NCBI GenBank assembly: GCA_964367085.1
Contig: CAYIWL010000025.1
Span: 1 to 11,483, forward strand
Length of the DNA: 11,483 nucleotides
Direction of reading: 5' to 3'
Source of the DNA: JACPIN01 sp964367085
GTDB lineage: Archaea > Nanobdellota > Nanobdellia > SCGC-AAA011-G17 > ARS1403
The position numbers and the translations under genes are program-made. Every line of letters begins with the position of its first letter. Position 1 is the stretch's first letter. Positions 6,792 to 11,445 of this stretch are shown piece by piece. The notes under the pieces were generated by a model. It did no database searches. It was not told the DNA's origin and was given only the letters and a program-made list of their open reading frames with translations.

Positions 6792-6805
6792 TCCTGCCCG
6801 AGGCG

Positions 6806-6810
6806 TTTTT
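6806..6810 (+). terminator. T-run terminator after tRNA-Asn
   Basis: Five T residues directly follow the discriminator base, as expected for archaeal tRNA transcription termination. Confidence 0.5.
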
Positions 6811-6816
6811 CTAATT

Positions 6817-6831
6817 TCACATGACATGTGA
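6817..6831. repeat. Palindrome downstream of tRNA-Asn
   Basis: TCACATG and CATGTGA arms of 7 bases around a single central A. It lies between the tRNA-Asn terminator and the endonuclease promoter and could be an operator. Its core resembles the palindrome upstream of the same tRNA. Confidence 0.5.
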
Positions 6832-6848
6832 CACGCACCCGCACTGAG

Positions 6849-6857
6849 TTTATAAAG
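6849..6857 (+). promoter_or_regulatory. TATA element for the LAGLIDADG endonuclease
   Basis: TTTATAAAG is centred exactly 27 bases before the ATG at 6880, so the endonuclease gene has its own promoter and probably a leaderless message. Confidence 0.65.
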
Positions 6858-6879
6858 GAAAATATTTCTAAAAATATAT

Positions 6880-7704
6880 ATGAAACTTGATATTTCAAAA
6901 GTGGAATTCAGTAGGACAGATATTAAGAAAGATCTAAAGATTCCGTCAACATTAACCCCTGAGTTAAGTTATTTAATAGGAATTCACATAGGGGATGGAA
7001 CCATGAATATCTATCGAAGAAATGATGGTTTCAATGGTCATCCTATAGGATATTCGGGACATTTAATAGATGAGAAAGAGTTTCATATTAAAATAATTAA
7101 GCCAATCTTTAAAGGATTATTTAACAGAGAAATTAACATTAGATTTGACAGAAGAAAAAACCATTCATGTATACATAGCTACACAAATTCAAAAGGGATA
7201 ATCACTTTCTTTAATAGGGTCATTGGAATTCCACTAGGGTCAAAGAAGGATATACATATTCCAGAGATAATTAGAAAATCAAACATGAGAATTAAAAGAG
7301 AATTCATAAAAGGATTGGGGGACACTGAATTTTCTTTAGTGTTTAAGAGAAGGTATAGAAATAAACATTATTATCCAGTAATCAGTTTTTCTACACAGAG
7401 CAAAAATTTACAGAAGGAGGTTATAGATATATTAACAGAAATGAGATTCAATCCTAGACATATTTCAGAATATCCAACATTTAGAAATGGAAAACAATTA
7501 TTTATTAACCAAATCAATTTAAATGGTCTAGATAATTTAAATCAATGGATGAAAAAAATTGGATTCAATTCCACTAAGCACATGACAAAATACCAAATCT
7601 GGAAAAAACATGGATTCTGCCCGTCAAAAACTAATATTTTAGAGAGACAAAAGATTTTAAAAGGAGAAATTGACATTAATTCTTTTTATGGGGCTGTAGC
7701 ATAG
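6880..7704 (+). CDS. LAGLIDADG homing endonuclease, two-motif single-chain form
   Basis: A 274-residue protein with two LAGLIDADG-type helices: LSYLIGIHIGDGTM at 29-42 (acidic Asp39) and REFIKGLGDTEFSL at 140-153 (Asp148). Two motifs about 110 residues apart are typical of monomeric enzymes that cut long, partly symmetric DNA sites. The C-terminal stretch with YQIWKKHGFCP resembles endings I recall from stand-alone archaeal members. Both metal-binding acidic residues are intact, so it may be active. The gene lies between tRNA-Asn and tRNA-Ile and is not inside an intron. Its last five codons (7690-7704, including the TAG) are also the first 15 bases of tRNA-Ile, and its 3' end holds the probable tRNA-Ile TATA element. 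The target site is unknown. Confidence 0.88.
   Translation: MKLDISKVEFSRTDIKKDLKIPSTLTPELSYLIGIHIGDGTMNIYRRNDGFNGHPIGYSGHLIDEKEFHIKIIKPIFKGLFNREINIRFDRRKNHSCIHSYTNSKGIITFFNRVIGIPLGSKKDIHIPEIIRKSNMRIKREFIKGLGDTEFSLVFKRRYRNKHYYPVISFSTQSKNLQKEVIDILTEMRFNPRHISEYPTFRNGKQLFINQINLNGLDNLNQWMKKIGFNSTKHMTKYQIWKKHGFCPSKTNILERQKILKGEIDINSFYGAVA
7655..7662 (+). promoter_or_regulatory. Probable TATA element for tRNA-Ile inside the endonuclease gene
   Basis: TTTTAAAA is centred about 31 bases before the first base of tRNA-Ile. No better candidate is seen nearby. Confidence 0.4.
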
Positions 7705-7718
7705 TTTGGCTGGTGCAC

Positions 7719-7739
7719 ATTAACTATGTTTAAGCACAG
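7719..7739 (+). other. tRNA-Ile intron 1 (position 27/28, 21 nt)
   Basis: Central helix GTGC (7713-7716) with GCAC (7734-7737), perfect. Bulges AC^A and AG^T, inner helix TTAA/TTAA. It splits the anticodon stem after its first base. Confidence 0.87.
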
Positions 7740-7749
7740 TCGACTGATA

Positions 7750-7777
7750 TGTCTGTCAGTTAAGGCCAGGCTCAAAG
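7750..7777 (+). other. tRNA-Ile intron 2 (canonical position 37/38, 28 nt)
   Basis: Central helix CTGA (7744-7747) with TCAA (7772-7775), three pairs plus a C-A mismatch. Bulges TA^T and AG^A, inner helix GTCTG/CAGGC with one wobble. Confidence 0.83.
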
Positions 7778-7785
7778 ATCGAGAG

Positions 7786-7812
7786 ATTGCAAATGGAAAT
7801 TTGTAACTCAAA
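7786..7812 (+). other. tRNA-Ile intron 3 (variable loop, position 45/46, 27 nt)
   Basis: Central helix CGAG (7780-7783) with CTCA (7807-7810), three pairs plus a C-A mismatch. Bulges AG^A and AA^G, strong inner hairpin TTGCAAAT/ATTTGTAA with loop GGAA. Removal gives variable loop AGGTC. Confidence 0.85.
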
Positions 7813-7876
7813 GTCCCAGGTTCAAATCCTGGCAGCCCCATCAAAAATATCTCTAATTTCAAAAGTATGCAATAAA

Positions 7877-7885
7877 TTTATAAAT
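7877..7885 (+). promoter_or_regulatory. TATA element for the one-helix mini-protein
   Basis: TTTATAAAT lies 36 bases before the GAGGTGA-preceded ATG at 7921. Unlike most genes here, this message would have a short leader carrying a Shine-Dalgarno sequence (7907-7913). Confidence 0.5.
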
Positions 7886-7920
7886 AATGAAAAATATATG
7901 TTTTAAGAGGTGAAATTATA

Positions 7921-8076
7921 ATGGCTGATATCAATACAATTATGCTTTATGTTTTAGTTGGTGCTGTTTTTGGAATTGTCTATGGCTTGAGAAGGATTTA
8001 CGTTGTTGAAAGAAAAATAGATGAACTTGACAAAAAAATTGCGCAGGTCTTAATTAAGAGCAGGAAGAAAAGGTAA
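7921..8076 (+). CDS. 51-residue single-helix membrane mini-protein, unknown function
   Basis: A short gene starting with ATG 7 bases after a good Shine-Dalgarno sequence, GAGGTGA. Residues about 7-22 (IMLYVLVGAVFGIVYG) form one hydrophobic helix. A basic, amphipathic tail follows (RRIYVVERKIDELDKKIAQ, then KSRKKR). The positive tail suggests that the C-terminus is cytoplasmic. The heptad-like spacing of Ile and Leu in the tail could give a short coiled coil. The promoter, ribosome site and coherent topology support a real gene despite its size. Its last 23 bases overlap the 3' end of the convergent nucleotidyltransferase gene. No family is recognised. Confidence 0.72.
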   Translation: MADINTIMLYVLVGAVFGIVYGLRRIYVVERKIDELDKKIAQVLIKSRKKR

Positions 8077-8812
8077 ATTCTCTCCTTGCTTTTTCCAAAG
8101 TTTCAGGAGTACCTATATCGATAATCCTTCCTTTGTTGACAAATCCGTATACATCTTTTCTAGGATAAAGCCATTCAATAAATCTCCCTGGCTGATCAGG
8201 ATTATTTCCCTGTTCCAGATATTTTTTTATCATTGCAACTGTTTCTTTCGTGTAAAGATAGATGCCGCTGCTAGCTAGGTTTGAAAAAGGGTTTTCTGGC
8301 TTTTCCTTAAAAAGAGTAATCCTATTATCTTCATCAAGGCTGACAACGCCTAAATGCCTCAGCACATCCCTATCCGCTACTTCACTTAACAGAACTACAT
8401 CCCTATTTTTCTCTCTAAAGTAGGAGACAAGCTTGTTTAATTTGAAATCGAATAGGTTATCCCCGCATATCACCAAAGCCGGATTTGCAATAGACTTCTC
8501 TTTTATTACAAAATAAATATCTCCTATTGCTCCCAACCTTTTTTCTTCAGAGGATGTCCCATTGTTTAAGATTTCTATTTCCAGATTTGTATTTAATCCT
8601 TGCTTCCATTCTGCAAAATGAGGAAAATAACGATTGTTTGTCACGACATAGACTCTATTAACCCCTAGATTCTCCAGTTTGTCGACGATATTTGTGATTA
8701 CCGGCTTTCCTCCGACTTCCAGTAAATGCTTTGGAAAGTTTCTTGTTAGAGGATATAATCTGGTACTGTAGCCTGCAGCCAACAAAATGACGTCGAGATT
8801 TTCATGTTCCAT
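8054..8812 (-). CDS. Sugar-1-phosphate nucleotidyltransferase
   Basis: A 252-residue enzyme of the NTP_transferase family, which joins an NTP and a sugar 1-phosphate to make an NDP-sugar plus pyrophosphate. Residues 8-23 carry the signature VILLAAGYSTRLYPLT, followed by Lys28 in FPKHLLEVGGKPV. GDN at 118-120 supplies the metal-binding Asp, and GIYLYTKE and GRIIDIGTPE follow as in glucose-1-phosphate thymidylyl- and uridylyltransferases. The sugar and nucleotide cannot be read from sequence. The ATG at 8812 is chosen because the signature starts just after it; an upstream ATG at 8875 would add 21 basic residues and run through the promoter and into the divergent gene. The length equals the bare catalytic domain. 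The product probably feeds surface glycans or protein glycosylation. Confidence 0.92.
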   Translation of the reverse strand: MEHENLDVILLAAGYSTRLYPLTRNFPKHLLEVGGKPVITNIVDKLENLGVNRVYVVTNNRYFPHFAEWKQGLNTNLEIEILNNGTSSEEKRLGAIGDIYFVIKEKSIANPALVICGDNLFDFKLNKLVSYFREKNRDVVLLSEVADRDVLRHLGVVSLDEDNRITLFKEKPENPFSNLASSGIYLYTKETVAMIKKYLEQGNNPDQPGRFIEWLYPRKDVYGFVNKGRIIDIGTPETLEKARREFTFSSCS

Positions 8813-8825
8813 AGAAAAATAAAAC

Positions 8826-8843
8826 TTTAAAGATATCTTTAAA
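8826..8843. promoter_or_regulatory. 18-bp palindromic divergent promoter
   Basis: TTTAAAGATATCTTTAAA is a perfect palindrome in the 54-base gap between two divergent genes. The TTTAAA half at 8838-8843 is about 26-28 bases from both start codons (8812 on the minus strand, 8867 on the plus strand), so the same TATA-like element could serve either direction. Confidence 0.6.
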
Positions 8844-8866
8844 TAACTTTTCCTTAATTTCAGTTT

Positions 8867-9277
8867 ATGCAACAAGTTTCCTTACATGCATTATTTGCAC
8901 TGGTGTTTGCAGTAGCACTCTATCCGTTTATAGGTGCATATAGCATTGTCGTATTCTTGAGCGGGTTTGTTTTCGATGTTGACCACTATATTTATTATGT
9001 TGTGAAAAAAGGAGATTTAAACTTTTTCAATGGATATTTTTATCATGTACCTGGAAGTAAAGTTCATGAACCACATAGTGATTCGCTACATATTTTCCAT
9101 ACGTGGGAGGTGTGGCTGCTTCTATTTATGTTAACTTTCTTGATTCATGAAATATTTCTTTTTATATTAATCGGACTTTTATTTCACATGATATTTGACT
9201 GGTGGTATCTGCTCTTAAATCAAGATGCAATGGGAGAAAGAGCATGGTCACTTATCGGGTGGATTTCAAGAAACTAA
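8867..9277 (+). CDS. Multi-pass membrane protein with His/Asp motifs, possible metal-dependent hydrolase (YdjM/DUF457-like)
   Basis: A 136-residue membrane protein. Hydrophobic segments lie near residues 8-20, 22-37, 83-95 and 96-112. Polar residues that could bind metal recur at membrane edges: His7, Asp37, Asp39 and His40 (FDVDH), His75 and His78 (LHIFHTWE), and His107 and Asp111 (LFHMIFDWW). This spacing of N-terminal His, DxDH, HxxH and HxxxD resembles the YdjM/DUF457 group of inner-membrane putative metal-dependent hydrolases, although the protein is shorter than most members. The start is set by the shared divergent promoter. The neighbouring nucleotidyltransferase may act in the same envelope pathway, but this rests on adjacency only. 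The reaction is unknown. Confidence 0.65.
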   Translation: MQQVSLHALFALVFAVALYPFIGAYSIVVFLSGFVFDVDHYIYYVVKKGDLNFFNGYFYHVPGSKVHEPHSDSLHIFHTWEVWLLLFMLTFLIHEIFLFILIGLLFHMIFDWWYLLLNQDAMGERAWSLIGWISRN

Positions 9278-9278
9278 A

Positions 9279-9288
9279 TTTTATAAAG
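9279..9288 (+). promoter_or_regulatory. TATA element for tRNA-Ser
   Basis: TTTTATAAAG is centred 27 bases before the first base of tRNA-Ser. Confidence 0.65.
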
Positions 9289-9309
9289 CAACATTCCCAC
9301 ATGATTAAT

Positions 9310-9423
9310 GCCGCGATCGCATAATCTGGTATTGCGCAGGTCTTGAATAAAGCGTTAAAGAAAAATCTCAAAAAGAGAACCTGTTCCCGTGAGGGTGTCT
9401 GGGTTCAAATCCCAGTCGCGGCG
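9310..9423 (+). tRNA. tRNA-Ser(UGA) with one intron
   Basis: The acceptor stem is GCCGCGA (9310-9316) with TCGCGGC (9416-9422) and discriminator G, as usual for Ser. The anticodon stem CAGGT (9337-9341) pairs perfectly with ACCTG (9379-9383). The loop CTTGAA plus A9378 gives anticodon TGA. A 15-nt variable arm with stem CCC/GGG (9386-9388/9393-9395) shows a class II tRNA. The T arm is CTGGG, TTCAAAT, CCCAG. Removing 9348-9377 leaves 84 nt. The D stem GCAT/TTGC has one T-T mismatch. CCA is not encoded. A short T run (9424-9427) follows. Confidence 0.93.
9348..9377 (+). other. tRNA-Ser intron (position 37/38, 30 nt)
   Basis: The boundaries are fixed by restoring a 7-nt anticodon loop. The central helix CTTG (9342-9345) with AAAG (9372-9375) has three pairs and a G-A mismatch, and the interior has only a weak AGA/TCT hairpin. 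The fold is therefore less convincing than those of the other seven introns. Confidence 0.72.
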
Positions 9424-9452
9424 TTTTCATGCTAAAATTCAGTGAATAAGCA

Positions 9453-9459
9453 TTTAAAT
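9453..9459 (+). promoter_or_regulatory. TATA element for the secreted protein
   Basis: TTTAAAT is centred about 25 bases before the ATG at 9481. It supports that start over the GTG at 9442, which lies upstream of this element. Confidence 0.5.
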
Positions 9460-9480
9460 TTTTTCCTCGCTAATATATTC

Positions 9481-9963
9481 ATGAAAATTTGGGTTATTGC
9501 AGTTATTTTTCTTTTTTTAATGCCGTTTAGTCATGGCAAGAGCGAAACGGTAGTCATAGAAAAAGGAGAGAGCCTAGTAATTGAGAACATAAACATCACT
9601 TTAGTAGACTACAGCAAGAAAAAAGAGAAGCTGCTGGTCTGCGTCAATAATCAAAGAGCAATATTATCAGACGATAAAAGAATCGGGTCTGTTTACTTCG
9701 ATCTCAAGATTTTTAGGAATAATGGAGTTAAGGTTGAGCTTGATGCAGATTGTGATGATTGCGTGGTTAGCGATAACTCCAAATGTTTTCCAGCAAAGAA
9801 TCTTACAGAAAAAGAAAGCGATTTTGATTTTGAAGACGAATTAGATAATGAAGAAAATGAAACTGATTTGAATGAAAACACTAAAGAAAGCACAAACAGC
9901 TACAGTGGAATTCTGAAGAGGGTTATAAGTTTTATATCAAGCTGGTTAGTGGCCGGTAAGTAA
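9481..9963 (+). CDS. Small secreted acidic protein, unknown function
   Basis: A 160-residue protein. From the ATG at 9481 it begins with a clear signal peptide: Met-Lys, a hydrophobic core to about residue 16, then PFSHGKSE with a probable cleavage site near residue 19. A longer reading frame from GTG 9442 would hide the signal behind 13 extra residues and start upstream of the TATA element. The mature part looks beta-rich up to about residue 80. It carries four Cys residues, one in LLVCVNNQ and three in DADCDDCVVSDNSKC, which could form disulfides or bind metal. Next comes a very acidic, low-complexity stretch (about residues 110-145), then a hydrophobic or amphipathic C-terminal segment (GILKRVISFISSWLVAG) that may anchor it. 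No family is recognised; an envelope location is inferred. Confidence 0.72.
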   Translation: MKIWVIAVIFLFLMPFSHGKSETVVIEKGESLVIENINITLVDYSKKKEKLLVCVNNQRAILSDDKRIGSVYFDLKIFRNNGVKVELDADCDDCVVSDNSKCFPAKNLTEKESDFDFEDELDNEENETDLNENTKESTNSYSGILKRVISFISSWLVAGK

Positions 9964-9969
9964 CCCGAA

Positions 9970-9975
9970 TTTTTT
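9970..9975 (+). terminator. T-run after the secreted protein
   Basis: Six T residues lie seven bases after the stop at 9963. No gene is seen between here and 10094; the stretch holds an AAAGCC/GGCTTT inverted repeat (9992-9997 and 10021-10026) and the next promoter. Confidence 0.4.
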
Positions 9976-10063
9976 CAAGTAGAGATTTCATAAAGCCAAA
10001 ATCTTTAGAAATGTAACAAAGGCTTTAAAAGTAACCTCTTTAGAGTGGTAAATTATAGAAAGG

Positions 10064-10072
10064 TTTATAAAG
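10064..10072 (+). promoter_or_regulatory. TATA element for the RHH/MoxR operon
   Basis: TTTATAAAG is centred exactly 27 bases before the ATG at 10095. Confidence 0.65.
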
Positions 10073-10094
10073 GCATATTTTGCTACATTATACT

Positions 10095-10241
10095 ATGAAA
10101 AAGAAATTAAGCATTTCAATTGAAGAGGATAAAATCAAGCTATTAGAGAGATTAGTAAAAGATGGAAGGTTCAGGAATAAATCCCATCTAATAGAATACA
10201 GCATTGATAAATTTTTGAGAGGAGAGGAAAATGACATTTAA
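10095..10241 (+). CDS. Ribbon-helix-helix (CopG/Arc-type) DNA-binding protein
   Basis: A 48-residue protein matching the ribbon-helix-helix pattern. A short N-terminal strand (KKLSISIEED) is followed by a first helix (KIKLLERLVKDG) and a second helix opening with KSHLIEYSIDKFL. Such proteins act as dimers whose paired strands enter the DNA major groove, often as repressors of their own operon. The ATG is preceded by a TATA element at the leaderless spacing, so this is the first gene of the unit. Its end overlaps the start of the MoxR-type ATPase gene by 11 bases, which implies cotranscription and translational coupling. It may regulate the operon or be an antitoxin-like partner; the sequence does not decide. 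Confidence 0.85.
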   Translation: MKKKLSISIEEDKIKLLERLVKDGRFRNKSHLIEYSIDKFLRGEENDI

Positions 10242-11445
10242 AGCAAAAACTTACAAGAATAGCACTGAATTAGCAAATATTTCAGGAGTTCCTATTTACA
10301 TGGAGGACATGGCAGATGCTGCTTTGAGAGGCAGATTGAATTTATTTTTACAGGGTAATACTGGAAGTGGTAAAACTCAATTAGTCAGGGATGTACAGCA
10401 TTATTTTGGAGATAAATCTATGTTCCTGTTAGGAAGAAATGATATGGATACAAGAGAGCTGTTCCAGAGAGTAAACCCGGAATATGTTAAAGCTATGAAA
10501 GAAGGAAGGCATACAGATGCAACTTTTAAAGATATTACTGGAAGAGTTAATTATCATTTAATTGCGGTTGATGAACTGCCAAATTGCGAACCGGCAGTTA
10601 GAGCTCAATTATTTAATTTATTTGACGGCTTTATAGAAATTGACGGCAAAGCCTATCCAATCGGCTCTGGGTATTCTGTAGGGATGGCAACTGGAAATAT
10701 AGGGCAGCAATTTACTGAATCAAGCAATGAATTAGGAAGGGCTTTAAAGGATAGAATGCATTTGATTGTAGACACTGATTATTTCATGCCTCAGCCAATT
10801 GACACTTTTGATATGCTTACAGCAGACAGGAATCCAAGAGTTAATTTTGAGGATGGAGAAGATAAAACTCAAGAGATTGTGGAATCCCATAGAAAACTAA
10901 AAGAAAGAGAAGTTCCGTTTGAGAAATATATACTTGCAGGGTATCTAGTCCATGGGCTGGACTATCTTTCTGATGATTATGGCGGGAGCAAGATAGGATT
11001 GAAATCAGGATGGCCTAATAAATTAGAAGGGCATGAGCTTGGAAGCGATGAGGCTTTAATATTACCTGTTTCACCAAGAGCATCTAAATCAATTATAACT
11101 TTAAGCCAAGCTCTTGATCAGATTGTGGAAGAAAAAGGAGCAGAGCCAGATTCTTTAAATTCGATGATGACTGCATTTAAATTTGCTTCTGCATACTCCG
11201 GAATACTGGACCAAGCACAAGTAAGGCAAAAATATGATGAAAATCCTTACAGAGCAATTGATGCTGTTATTGACTGGACTAGAACAGAGTTTGAGCAGCA
11301 GAAAGATAATCTTGCAGCTGGAATAGAAATGGCAAGGAAGGGAAAGAAAAACCAGAAATTGTTAAGTGAATTTAAGGGAAGATGGGGATTCATGGGCAAT
11401 TTATTGGGAAATCTAGCTGAGAGGCAAAATGAAACTGCCAGATAA
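10231..11445 (+). CDS. MoxR-type AAA+ ATPase
   Basis: A 404-residue AAA+ protein of the MoxR/AAA_5 group. The Walker A motif GNTGSGKT is at 42-49. The Walker B motif is LIAVDEL with Asp114 and Glu115. Asn156 in MATGN is the likely sensor 1, and Arg175 in ALKDRM is a likely arginine finger. The remaining 200 residues contain a helical lid and a predicted helical C-terminal region ending in a basic stretch (ARKGKKNQK). MoxR ATPases typically work as chaperone-like remodelling rings with partners carrying a von Willebrand factor A domain, encoded next door. The start overlaps the ribbon-helix-helix gene, with GGAGAGG a few bases before it. The end overlaps the next gene by 17 bases. The substrate is unknown. 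Confidence 0.9.
   Translation: MTFKAKTYKNSTELANISGVPIYMEDMADAALRGRLNLFLQGNTGSGKTQLVRDVQHYFGDKSMFLLGRNDMDTRELFQRVNPEYVKAMKEGRHTDATFKDITGRVNYHLIAVDELPNCEPAVRAQLFNLFDGFIEIDGKAYPIGSGYSVGMATGNIGQQFTESSNELGRALKDRMHLIVDTDYFMPQPIDTFDMLTADRNPRVNFEDGEDKTQEIVESHRKLKEREVPFEKYILAGYLVHGLDYLSDDYGGSKIGLKSGWPNKLEGHELGSDEALILPVSPRASKSIITLSQALDQIVEEKGAEPDSLNSMMTAFKFASAYSGILDQAQVRQKYDENPYRAIDAVIDWTRTEFEQQKDNLAAGIEMARKGKKNQKLLSEFKGRWGFMGNLLGNLAERQNETAR

Larger units (their letters stand above)
6648..6805 (+). tRNA. tRNA-Asn(GUU) interrupted by four introns
   Basis: The acceptor stem is GCCTCGG (6648-6654) paired perfectly with CCGAGGC (6798-6804), with discriminator G at 6805. The D arm is GCTC/GAGC (6657-6660/6669-6672). 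The gene is 158 nt, far too long for a class I tRNA. Removing four introns (6678-6699, 6707-6719, 6731-6749, 6761-6791; 85 nt) leaves exactly 73 nt. The mature form has a perfect anticodon stem CACGA/TCGTG, loop CTGTTAA (anticodon GTT), variable loop TGGTC, perfect T stem GCAGG/CCTGC and T loop TTCAAGT. The GTT anticodon and discriminator G agree on Asn. Each intron fits a bulge-helix-bulge fold. CCA is not encoded. Boundaries come from hand-folding. Confidence 0.93.
7690..7840 (+). tRNA. tRNA-Ile(GAU) interrupted by three introns
   Basis: The acceptor stem is GGGGCTG (7690-7696) with CAGCCCC (7833-7839) and discriminator A. The D stem is GCAT/GTGC, and the T arm is CCAGG, loop TTCAAAT, CCTGG. 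The gene is 151 nt. Removing introns at 7719-7739, 7750-7777 and 7786-7812 (76 nt) leaves 75 nt. The mature form has a perfect anticodon stem CTCGA/TCGAG, loop CTGATAA (anticodon GAT, the usual archaeal Ile loop) and variable loop AGGTC. All three introns fit the bulge-helix-bulge geometry, two with one C-A mismatch at the outer end of the central helix. CCA is not encoded. The first 15 bases overlap the end of the endonuclease gene. Confidence 0.92.

Noticed and set aside
6880..7704. The endonuclease gene as an intron-encoded ORF within one long interrupted tRNA
   Set aside because: tRNA-Asn and tRNA-Ile are each complete on either side of it, with their own acceptor stems, so the gene is between tRNAs and not within one.
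8813..8875. 21-residue N-terminal extension of the nucleotidyltransferase
   Set aside because: It would run through the palindromic promoter and overlap the divergent gene; the catalytic signature begins right after the ATG at 8812.
9442..9480. GTG start 13 codons upstream for the secreted protein
   Set aside because: It lies before the TATA element and would bury a clear signal peptide that begins at the ATG at 9481.
9992..10026. AAAGCC/GGCTTT inverted repeat as an RNA gene or attachment site
   Set aside because: Only six pairs with a 23-base loop in AT-rich sequence; chance occurrence is likely.
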